In this document: in pieces, positions 54,841 through 64,000 of the stretch | Layout: every line of letters begins with the position of its first letter | Position numbering within the stretch: position 1 is the stretch's first letter | Position numbers and translations under genes: made by a program | Notes under the pieces: generated by a model | The model's input: only the letters and a program-made list of their open reading frames with translations | Told to the model about the DNA's origin: nothing | Databases searched by the model: none | Assembly (NCBI RefSeq): GCF_900497805.2 | Contig: NW_020948983.1 | Span: forward strand, 16,540,621 to 16,604,620 | DNA length: 64,000 bases | DNA from: Vombatus ursinus | Lineage: Eukaryota > Chordata > Mammalia > Diprotodontia > Vombatidae | Reading direction: 5' to 3'

Positions 54841-55022
54841 TCCTGGTGTGTCATTCTATGCTCCTTGCCCTTGCTTTCCTATTTCCTTTTCCATGCTATT
54901 TCCCTATTTTACACTGTAAGCTCCTTGAGGGCAGGGAGTGTCTTTTTATTAAGTGTATTTCCAGGGCTTAGCACAGTGCCTAGCATATAATGAGCACTTA
55001 ATAAATGTGTATTGGATTGGAT
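54840..55022 (+). mobile_element. L2 3' end, second part
   Basis: Classic L2 3' end: gtaagctccttgagggcaggg, cttagcacagtgcctagc, gcacttaataaatgtgtattgg. It completes the copy begun at 52985. Confidence 0.8.
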
Positions 55023-55990
55023 AGCATTGATGAATAATGAAGGTAATTCCCTTCTAAAGGAGCTGTTTATAAACCTGGCATTAACAACACAGGCACATGC
55101 TTGCAGTCTTATGGAAGCAAGTATCCAAAACATGATAGAGTATTTCCCAAGACTGACAATTCAAGTAGAGAGCAAATTATACTACCAGAATGAACCTAAA
55201 AAGCATTGATAGGGATTATGAAGGCTTGGGGGAAAACTTAGGGACAATGGTGTTTTCATTATTGATGCCGATCCCAATTGAAGATGGAATTCAAATAATG
55301 AAAGAAAATTTTAAGTGAACAGATGGTTAAAAAGTTGGCACCTGAGAAGAGGGTTTGTATTTCTCTGTCACAGCTTAAAATATAGGAACAGTGAACTTTT
55401 GACCAGGTTTAGAGTCTACTTATTGTGAGCTGGTAAAGCTATATTGGCCTGGACATCTCACAATTGGGAAGATAGTATTGTAGATGTTGTCAGAATAACT
55501 TCCCTTTAACACAACCTCAAAACAGCAAGAAACATAACAAATCTACACTAACTAAAATAGCAACAGAAAGAAACGAAGCAAACACTTACATTAGATAAAT
55601 CTTTCTGAAATAATCACAAAGAATTGAACTCCCACTCACTTTTAACCACTCTGAGCCTGCCCACAGGCCCATTACAAATTACCTGTTAAGCCTGTGTTTA
55701 AAGAGCTAGTTTTAGTGACTTCTAAACTGTCTCATCAAGGTAGTGATTCAGTCTGATTTGCCCATATGTTGTAACAGGCAAAAAAAAATTTTTTTTTTCC
55801 TCTGCTACACAAAGTGGTGGCAGGGATAACTGGAGGAGGGAGAGTAGGTAGGAAATAGGAAGAGGACTGGGAAGATATTGTGAACAGAATCAATTGGAAA
55901 GAAAGGGAATTCTGTGCCTGAGGAGAAAGGGCCTACCAACTGAGCTGGAGTTCTCTCCAGGTGAAGTTTATACCTGACAGGGACTCAACA
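55023..55990. other. Intergenic, unrecognised
   Basis: No certain repeat or gene; it may include flanks of the LTR element to the right. An A-then-T run lies at 55780-55798. Confidence 0.4.
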
Positions 55991-55999
55991 GAACATTCA

Positions 56000-56690
56000 G
56001 ATCACTCCTAAATCATGAAGGCTTAGGCTACCTAGCTCCAAGATTTGGGTAGCATCTCAAGTGAAATTTAACAAAAGGGTAAACTGTAGCAAATCTCCAT
56101 ACGAGACAACATTTATTAATAGGGGCATGCTGCCTTCTGCCTCCATTTATGCCAAAGACCCTGAGCCAAAGGACAATTCTCCTTTCATAGGGTTTGGGGA
56201 GTACAGAACAAAGAATAGAATAGGGTAACTGACATCTATCCTGGGATTGAGGGCAATATGATTGGTTACAAAACTGAGGCACAAGGTACAATATAATTGG
56301 TTGGAAGTTTGGTAATAGGGGGTTGCAACGACCCCCTCCCATTCTCCTCCATGAGACTAAGAAGTGCTAATCGTTGCAGTCCAGGTGCGAGATAGCAGCC
56401 CAGACTTTTGGATAGCAACCCAGACACACTTAAAGGACAGCTTGGTGGAATAAAGGTAACAGGCCCAACTCCCTTTCTTTCACACACATTCCCCAAGGTT
56501 AGCAAAATTGCTCGAGGTAACAAGAGCTAGATTTTTAAACTTAACCCATTACAGGCCAGCTCTACTCTGAACTAAGTTCAGAGACAAAGAACCATGACTT
56601 AAGCAGTTACAGGACAAAGTCAATTACTTGTAAATAGGATCAAAAAGAAAATGATACAGGATTGATCTTAATCTTCTCAATTCCCCCCTT
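56000..56690 (-). mobile_element. LTR of an endogenous retrovirus-like element, minus strand
   Basis: On the minus strand a purine tract of PPT type (aaaggggggaat, 56681-56693) is followed by TGAGAAGATT, as at the start of a 3' LTR. Within the LTR are two CCAAT boxes near 56270-56305 and AATAAA near 56110-56115. The downstream end is not fixed. Open frames on the minus strand here are not genes. Old and degraded. Confidence 0.6.
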
Positions 56691-58370
56691 TGATCAATGA
56701 GAGATATGTGTCTCTCATAGATCATTTATCTATAATCTGATCTTTAAAGATCCTTAACATAATCATTATCAACAGTAGGACATACTAACACAATTTTTTT
56801 CTGGTGGAAGTTCAAAACAGGCTTTAACATAGTAACTAAAGAAAGATTGAAAAAGAATAATGACTGATTAATCATAACACAAGCCATAGTACAAATATCT
56901 AAAACCATGTACTAAATTTAGAAGGGAAATTTACATGTTTCAAGACAACTGAGAAAATTCAGCAACCATAGATACTTGAGAAGCAAAAAACCAAAGTAAT
57001 ACAATAATGATCATCAACATTAACTAAAATAAGTCTCCTCCCAGTAACCCACTCCCAATATCCATTTTACTAGCACATTTCATCTTGAATCTCAGATGTC
57101 TAACACAGTCTTCTGGTCTGGGAACTGGCCTCATCCTTCAATGGCATCTCTGAAGTGGTCTCTTCTTTAGGAAATTTGTTTCTCTGGTTCCTTATGACTT
57201 GAAGAAATTCTTGGATGTTCTCGCTAAAATCTTTTACAACACAGATCTCAACACAATTTAGTACAACCTCTTAAACATTACTTCTCCAATAACTAGTTAA
57301 AACTAGATCAAACTTTTGGTTCTGATAACATTAAATTAGGAACCCATAGTTCACTTGAAATGTCAGAGGTTTTAGTTCTGATATATCCCTTGATATTTCT
57401 ATCTTTTTCAACTTTCTTTTATGTTTCTGTCCTTTCTAAACCTTGTACCTCATATAAACACTGCTAACAACAAACTAAAGGAAGAATCTTTAAAAAAAAA
57501 ACTGTTAGAATCTGACTTGAAAATGAGGCCTTCTTGTTAAAGATTGAATATTTAACAAGGTAGAAATATATAAGCTAAGGCTAAGAGTGCTTTTGTAAAC
57601 TAGCATTAACTCCATTATCATTTAATTTCTACTCTGTAAGTGAGCAAACTGTTACATTGATATATTTAAGAAATTCAAATACAAACTGAAAAATCAAAGT
57701 TAAATATTTTAAAATACCGCAGAAGGCATAACTTTTAAAACCTTTTGAATTACATATACTCATCTGATCTGGCCTAGGTTACACTAGCCCACAACATAAG
57801 TCAGCAGAAAATATTCTTTTTCAATGGGATGCTAAAAATTTAATTTGGCTCCTGGTAGCAAACTCACTAAGATATATGAGTGGTACTTTTTGTAGAATAA
57901 GGAAAGAATTCTCATTCACCCCATAGAATTGGTACAATGTATGTCTGAGGAGCCTGATAAAGACAGCAAAAACATCCCCTGGTCAGGAAGATATTAACAG
58001 CCTAGAAAGGCTGAATTGCCAATACAAAGAAAGTGAAAATAAAATGTTCTCATGTACTAGGCAATTAGAGGCAGCTAGGAATGAGTTTTTGTTATATCTT
58101 GAAGGCAAAAGACTAATGAATTTGTTAAACACGGAAGTGAAAAGGGCAATGTTAATAGAGGCAAGAACTAATACTCTCTGACCCAAAGTTCTTTTGTCAA
58201 ATGTGTTGGACCCTTAAGGAATTAGGATTATAAAAGAGGAAAACAGAAGTTGTAATAATTATGAATGGGAGTTAGTATAAGCAGTAAAAGAATCTCAGAC
58301 TTACCTTATTAATACCTCCCTCCCTTCCTAACTCTCACAACCATATTACTTCTGGAGCAATACTCCCTAT
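56691..58370 (-). mobile_element. Likely internal 3' region of the same retrovirus-like element
   Basis: Lies just upstream (minus sense) of the PPT and LTR, where an env end and untranslated region would be. No frame is long enough to name a protein. A broken fossil; the left boundary with the next segment is uncertain. Confidence 0.35.
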
Positions 58371-58379
58371 GTAGGGGAA

Positions 58380-59730
58380 ATCAGTGTGGAAAGACTTTCA
58401 ATATTAAGGAAGTTTAATCAGCAAGGCAATGAACCCATCGAATGGTTAATGAGAGTATGGTCTAATAGAAGCAATTTAGAATATTTGTCACTTGTAGAAT
58501 TCCATCTGCTGGGAGAGCGTTCAGTTAATTTATTCTTGCAAAAAAAAAAAAGTCAGTTGACTCATTTGAAGGTTCCAGATGAGGACTGCCCTTTATCCCT
58601 TTTTAGGATGCTAAAATAGAGAGTTCTGCATATTTAGCTCCATTAAAATGAATTCCTGATGGAGGAAAGTAGGAAAGGATGGTTTTAATGAAGTGCATTT
58701 ATACTCTCTCTGCCCTACTAGACCAGTCTGTTTTGGGTGTAATTTGCTCTTGCTTTCTGGGTGAGGCACAACTTGAATGGCCTCAAGCTTTCTATGGGCC
58801 TTTCTCAACAGATCACCACATAATCCTGGGCAGATCAACTGGCAGTGCTGGAGTACAAGATGGGGGCAGCCCCAGCTGCTGTCTGGACATATAAGGCTAT
58901 TCACACAAATAGGTGTTCTAATTATGATGGGAATAGGCATGATACCCACCACTATGTTAGATGGGAAGAGGGTTATGGTACTCCTTTCCATAAGTAGCTT
59001 TTGGTATTTTGAAACACTGGGTGGACAAGATTGATAACTGACCTACAGTTATACAGGGACATTTGGGATTAAGATAGTAAGGGTCCTTCTGCCCTGCCAA
59101 AATTTAGGACATCCCTGAAAGCAGCCTCTATTCCATTTGGTTGGTACTCTATCCAACTTAGTCTTGCAGAGCTACCCAATTCTTTATACCCAGATTTGAA
59201 AGACTTTTGGATGAGTCTCCTTAGGAAGAGAGACAAGGTTCCCCCAAGGCTCAGTTTGTTTTAAATGCAAGACTATAGGGAAACAGAAGACTATATGCCC
59301 AAGTTATTGTGTCTTCAAAAGGATGGGGGTGGGGAGCTGATAGATACTACCAGGTTACTGTTATACCAAGGGGTCTCTCAGTGGTGACACAGCCATTGTT
59401 GCAGAGTTCTTGGTAGGGAAACCTCTGAGGAAAGGAGCACTCTTGCACAGGTGAAGGAGCATGGAAAAATCCCATTTGTGTCTCAGCTGTGGTGGCTGAC
59501 CACGGGTAGTGTATTGAGGGTGTGAGGGTTAGTGCCTGTACAGGAGCTTACATTGACTTCTATGTTGACTATTGTGGATAGGACTAAATGAAAGCCCTTT
59601 GAGTCCCTAAATCATCCTGTTAATATTAAGCAATACTTTGGCCTGGTGAGGGGCACAAACACAATGTGTTTACACAACAATCTTGTCAGTTTTCCCCAAC
59701 AACTGTCCCCAGTGCCCCACCAATCATCCA
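58380..59730 (+). mobile_element. Gag/pol-like fossil, + strand, ERV-L-like at best
   Basis: Broken + strand remnant. A gag-like part (58386-58619 contains EPIEWLMRVW), a Cys-rich knuckle-like spot near 59255-59310, and a short pol-like part near 59590-59650 with a NHPVNIKQY phrase occur in gag-to-pol order. Many breaks. Its strand is opposite to the LTR at 56.0-56.7 kb, so two elements seem to be involved. Confidence 0.4.
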
Positions 59731-59749
59731 CAAAAAAAAATACATAGTT

Positions 59750-60130
59750 CCTACCACAAAAATAAAAAAATACTGAAGAAACAAATGAGTTCTTTAAAGA
59801 CCAAAGTGCTGAACTTGAAGGCAGATTGTGCAGAAATAACTAAAAAATCATAGATATAAAAAAATTCAACCCATGCACTTAAAATACTCAGTTTCAGAAG
59901 CAATATAAAGAAATTACTCATTGATAGAATCCTCAAAGTCATCAACAGAGAGAAAAATACAGCTTAAATCTCCTAGGAATGTCGTGGTTAAACTTCCAAA
60001 TTTTGATGCCAAAAAACAAGTATTTCAAACAATCAAGAGAAAAGCTATCAGTTTAAGACAAAAATCAATTCAAATGGCCCTTAGCCCCCATATACAAGGA
60101 ATACTTATATACATGCCCTTTCTCCTTCCA
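59750..60130 (+). mobile_element. L1/HAL1 ORF1-like fragment
   Basis: A charged lysine-rich stretch (IQLKSPRNVVVKLPNF near 59955) resembles the marsupial L1 ORF1 region also seen at 32.2 and 63.1 kb. Confidence 0.45.
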
Positions 60131-60254
60131 TACTCCTTATATTCCTCATAAGGGATACTTCTTATCCACAAGAAATCAAACAAGAGTTTGGCATATGCCA
60201 AGAAACAAAGGAGATCAGGAGAAATCTCAAAGATATATATCCAGTAAATTCAAG

Positions 60255-60900
60255 CCTAATCAATCAATCAAACAATCACCTATTAAATGCCTACAATGTA
60301 CGAGGCACTGTGCTAGCTGAGGATGCAAATAAAAAGGTATGAAAAAAATCTCTATTTACAAAGGGGCCTACGTTCTAACGGGGGAGACAACAAAGATATA
60401 TTCAAGTATATGTGGAATAAATATAAAAAGTATATGTACAAACACAGGCAAAGTAGTTCAATACAAGGAGGTTTAAAGAGAAAAACACTAGTAGTTGAGG
60501 GGATCAGGAAAGGCTTTATGCAGGTCATCTTTGAACCACATCTTAAAGAAATTCTATGAGGAGGAGGTGAGGAGAGAGCATAGGCAAGACTTGAGGAAAA
60601 GCCAATGAAAAGACAGAGACGGGAATTTGCAGGAACGCTGGTTTGGTGGTCTATGGAGTGAAGAAAGGAGAATAACATACAATAATATACAATAGTAAGA
60701 TAGCGTGAGATTTGATTATAAAGTACTTTAAAAGCCAATGAGGGAAGTTCCTAATTTATTCTAGAGGCAATAAGGAACCACTGGAGTTTCTTGAGTAGGG
60801 AAATCACACGGTCATATTTGTGCTTTAACAATATCTCTTCGGCAACTATTTGGAGGAGGGATTGGAGCAGGAAGAAACCTGAAACAAAGACGTCATCAGA
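60255..60900 (-). mobile_element. L2 fragment, intergenic
   Basis: Tail (caatcacctattaaatgcctac) through tgtgctagctgaggatg, gaggctttatgcaggt and aaggaaccactggagtttctt. Antisense, frames broken. A 12-13-bp tandem repeat (aactaaaaactca) follows at 60948-60972. Confidence 0.75.
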
Positions 60901-61480
60901 GAACAAAAGGTCAAAAGAGAAGAAAGAGCTGAATTAATATCCCATGAACTAAAAACTCAAACTAAAAACTCAAGTTCCCTGACAATCAAATCAAATCTTC
61001 TATTGAGGGTGGAGGAGACAGGGGAAATAACACAAAGAAGTTATTCAAGTAGAGAGAGAGAAATCAAGAGGGGAGCTGGAGATGTACTCCCAGCTCGCTG
61101 AGTGTGAGCAGGAGAGAGGGACAGTAATATTACTTCAGTTTCTATAAATGTGGGAAACTGTGGGTCAAGAGACTAGAGTAAAAGCAGTGGAGGAAATGGA
61201 TAATGGAATATGGATAAGGGAAGAGGTTGGTCTACACTAGAAGAGGAGATGATTGGTTGCCACTGAAGCATACTTCCACAAGTGTGATGAGGAAAAAGAG
61301 GAAGAATTGACAGAGGCTTTGTAATAAGTTTTATAGAAAGGGAATGGCAACTTTAGGAGACCACTAGCTGACAAATGCACTGTCTATGTTCTGGTATCCT
61401 CTAGCTATGTCCATTAATATAGGAAAGCAAATCTTAAATCCTTGTAATGGGAGCCCTCCCATTATTGGTTTACAGAGCAA
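60901..61480. other. Intergenic, unrecognised purine-rich DNA
   Basis: Purine-rich, possibly worn L2, without clear landmarks; no gene. Confidence 0.35.
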
Positions 61481-61484
61481 GAAG

Positions 61485-61601
61485 ACCTAGACTAGGGGTG
61501 GGGAACCTGTGGCCTTGAGGCCACACGTGGCTCTCTAGGTCCTCAACTGCGGCCCTTTGACGTTCAGTCGAGGCCACAGCTTCCCCACCCCTGACCTAAA
61601 C
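61485..61601. mobile_element. hAT-type MITE with 8-bp target duplication
   Basis: A 101-bp element (61493-61593) starts taggggtggggaacctgtgg and ends cttccccacccctg, an inverted CAGGGGTGGGG terminal repeat. Flanks acctagac and acctaaac match at 7 of 8 positions. Too short to encode a transposase. Confidence 0.9.
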
Positions 61602-61679
61602 TCTGTCCTCAAGGACCTTCAAATTAGACTCTCTCTCAAGTTTAAACTTATGATTTTAAAGGTTAAAATTGTAATCCCC

Positions 61680-61990
61680 TTATTGTTGACTCACAAAATT
61701 GATTCACAAAAGAAGTACACTAAACAAATTATGGTATATGAATGTAATGGAAAACTATAAAGTTATAAAAAAGGGGGAAATTCACAGAAACCCAGAAGAT
61801 CTATGTGAACCAATGAAGAGAGCAGAACCAAGAGTATGTTTATACAACAACTACAATAATGTAAAGGAATATAACTTTGAGTACTTTAAACAATGGAGTA
61901 ACCAGTCATGACTTCAAAACACTGATGATAAAGTATGCTTCTGGTAGAGAGGAGAATAGAGTAGGTTGTGTCCCACAATTTAAGAAGCAC
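61680..61990 (+). mobile_element. L1 3' fragment
   Basis: attatggtatatgaatgtaatgg, agaagatctatgtgaaccaatg and gagcagaaccaagagtat match the L1 3' region seen at 7500-7680. Truncated. Confidence 0.7.
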
Positions 61991-62049
61991 TGAAGGGACT
62001 GAGAATGGAAAAAGTTGGAGAAGCCCTGGTCTATAAGTTTCAGAATGAG

Positions 62050-62220
62050 GAATAAATTTTCAGACATGGCCAAAAGTAGAATGAGTTGCCTAGAAAGATG
62101 GTAAGTTCTCTCACCTTGAAGGTCTTCAGCAGAAAGTTCCCTTTGTACATGGGTTATATTAGATGGCTCCTGAGGTCCCTTCTAACTTAAATTCTTTGAT
62201 TCTGTGAATGTTTTGCTTGA
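62050..62220 (+). mobile_element. CR1/L3 3' end
   Basis: aaggtcttcagcagaaagttcc, ttagatggctcctgaggtccc and a final ttctttgattctgtga, the usual CR1-type terminus. Confidence 0.7.
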
Positions 62221-62695
62221 CTATACTTATTTGTAACAATGAAGGCTTCTATGGGGGGGGGTGTCTGTTGGGTAGTAATAGTGATGCAAGGGTAAAGAAA
62301 GGGCATCAATGAAATATTTTAAAAATACACAGAAGAGAAAAGTTAGAAGGGAAAACAAAAGCCAGCAGTTTTGTTGTTATTGGGGTAATTTAAATACACA
62401 TTTGAAAAAAATAAATTGTACATAATAGAAGCTCACAGTTTCACACATAATCTTTCTTGCTCTTTGTAATATTAGCATATTTATTGATGTCATCATAAAA
62501 GCAAATTTTTAAAATTGATTCAAGATAAAAGTACTGAAAAGATCATAGAAAATTACAGAATCTGATTTCAAAGGCACTTCAGAGGCAAACAATTTCAACA
62601 AATAATTGACACCTGGCTAATATCACCAACAACTAGTTATTCAGCTACAAAAATAATAATTTAAGAATATTAATTAAACACAAAGCAAGTGTAGT
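62221..62695. other. Intergenic, unrecognised
   Basis: Contains a G-run at 62252-62260; otherwise AT-rich with no repeat named. Confidence 0.45.
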
Positions 62696-62699
62696 CTAA

Positions 62700-62810
62700 A
62701 AGAAGCAGCATATTAAGGTGGAAAGAACACTGAGTTTGCAGTTAGACCTGTGTACGAATCTTGAGTCTGCTACTTACTATATGTGAGACCTGGAGCAAAT
62801 CAGTTATTAT
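62700..62810 (+). repeat. SINE fragment
   Basis: Forward tRNA-like head (aagaacactgagtttgcagt) and ctacttactatatgtgagacc. Confidence 0.55.
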
Positions 62811-62819
62811 TTTAATAAT

Positions 62820-63045
62820 ATCTTAAATATTAATCACCAACATTTCTATATCTTTTTTGAGGTTTGCAAAGCACTTTTAAAATATTATCTAACTTCATAC
62901 TCATAATAATATTGGGAGGTGTTAGTATTATCCCTATTTTACAGAAAAGGAAACTGAGTCAGAGAGAAAGTGACTTGCCCAAAGTCTGAATTTGTACTCA
63001 GATCTTCCTGACTCCAGGTTCAGTGCTCTGCCCACTCTCTCCTGA
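62820..63045 (-). repeat. SINE, antisense
   Basis: Inverted core (ggtttgcaaagcacttttaa), ttttacagaaaaggaaactga and head (ttcagtgctctgcccactc). Confidence 0.7.
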
Positions 63046-63084
63046 ATATTAGAATCAACTAAAGAGAAACCAATTACTCCATGA

Positions 63085-64000
63085 AACAACAAGAAATATT
63101 TGAACTCAAAAGGCTGAAAAAAAAAAACAGAAGAAAATGTAAGGTATCTCATAGCAAAATACTACCGTCCTGGAAAACAGATCATGGAGAAAAAAATTTA
63201 AGAATCACTGGACTACCTGAAAGCTACGATAAAAAAAGAGAGAGAGAAAGAGAGAGAACCTAAGAATCACATGTCAAGAAATCTGAAAGGAATACTGGCA
63301 AAGCAGAAAGAGAATTACTGGTCACCTCCTGAAAAAAACTCCAATTGAAAATTCCCAGGAACATCATAGCCAAAATATAGCTCTTCTTGGATCAAAAAAA
63401 AAAAGTGAAAAGAAAAAGAAAAAGAAAACGAAAGTACTGCAAGCAGATAGAAAGAAAGAGTTCAAGTACTGAGAAGTCACGGGATCACAAGATTTAGCAG
63501 CCCCGACTCTCTGCTTATATTCAAATATGGTGAGATGTCCCCTTTGGATCATCTGGGATCACAGAAAGAGTTTAATCAGACAGAAGGACTGGGAGTGGTT
63601 CTATTATATCTTGATGATCTTAAAAGAAGACTGGATATGGAGGAGAAAAAGAATATACTACGGGGGGGAGGAAAATTAGGGAAATTTTTTTCAAATAATA
63701 ACAGTACACAATAAGACATCTATACAAACAAAGAGGAAGGAGTCAGAGGAGCAGGTGACACCTGAACCTCACTCTCATCTAAACTGGTCAATGGAAGGAA
63801 GAATACATATACACATAGAGCTGGGTACAGAAAAATATTTCACTCAACAGGGAAATAGGAAGAAAAGGGAAGAAGGGAGAAGAGGAAATCAGAAGCAGGA
63901 CAGATAGAGACTTCTGCCTTTTTGTGAAGAGAGGGCCAAAAAATTTTACACGGATTTTCCAGATAGGAAAATCCCTAATCCCAGAAATGTGGAAGGGATA
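63085..64000 (+). mobile_element. L1 ORF1-region fragment, runs off the window
   Basis: Forward sense: ggagaaaaaaatttaagaatc, the LPESYDKK phrase (equivalent to LLESHNQK in the 15 kb L1), ctggtcacctcctgaaaa, aggaacatcatagccaaaat, then spacer text. It holds an A-rich stretch at 63395-63430 and continues beyond 64000. Confidence 0.7.

Noticed and set aside
56028-56523. Minus-strand open frames of 85-104 residues
   Set aside because: They fall within an LTR with promoter and poly(A) signals; no protein family is seen.
58611-58991. 126-residue minus-strand open frame
   Set aside because: Antisense to the gag/pol-like fossil and without family-like content.
60352-60738. 128-residue minus-strand open frame
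   Set aside because: L2 3' region in its coding sense, frame broken; not a gene.

Overview
The window is a piece of mammalian, almost certainly marsupial, nuclear DNA. The evidence is split vertebrate exons with GT-AG introns, low GC, and a very dense interspersed-repeat load of a metatherian kind: tRNA-derived SINEs with the gggcagctaggtggc head, a BovB/RTE-type SINE tail, marsupial-type L1, very abundant L2, and CR1/L3. There is nothing prokaryotic here. No species is claimed.

Only one host gene is visible. On the + strand, 17 exons between 138 and 52660 can be joined in one open frame of 759 codons that ends in a TAG at 52658-52660, with a poly(A) signal at 52846-52851. The protein is the coiled-coil C-terminal half of CFAP43 (WDR96), the partner of CFAP44 in the axonemal tether/tether-head complex of motile cilia and sperm flagella. 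The N-terminal WD-repeat half lies upstream of the window. All exon joins were read from splice sites and phase; none rests on transcript data.

Layout: 1-8.5 kb holds exons 1-6 with small SINE and L1 pieces. 9.8-16 kb is a nearly full-length-sized antisense L1 in intron 6. 16.7-22.9 kb holds exons 7-10, a long antisense L2 and an AG-rich microsatellite with an assembly gap. 22.9-28.8 kb (intron 10) holds two more antisense L2 copies, a SINE with target-site duplications, and two adjacent hairpins just upstream of exon 11. 30.8-40.8 kb (intron 12) holds a three-layer nest: an old L1, split by a 5.1 kb non-LTR element with a 14-bp target duplication, itself split by an L1 3' fragment with its own 14-bp duplication. 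41-52.7 kb holds the last exons among L2 and L1 pieces. 53-64 kb is downstream intergenic DNA: L2, L1 and SINE pieces, a degraded LTR retroelement region around 54.5-59.8 kb, a small hAT-type MITE with an 8-bp duplication, and an L1 ORF1 piece at the right edge.

No undescribed coding system was found. The features most worth a second look are the double hairpin at 28.42-28.60 kb, the dated nest of insertions in intron 12, a short LINE derivative that keeps the ends of that inserted LINE, a glutamate microsatellite inside coding exon 2, and weak splice donors after exons 6 and 10.
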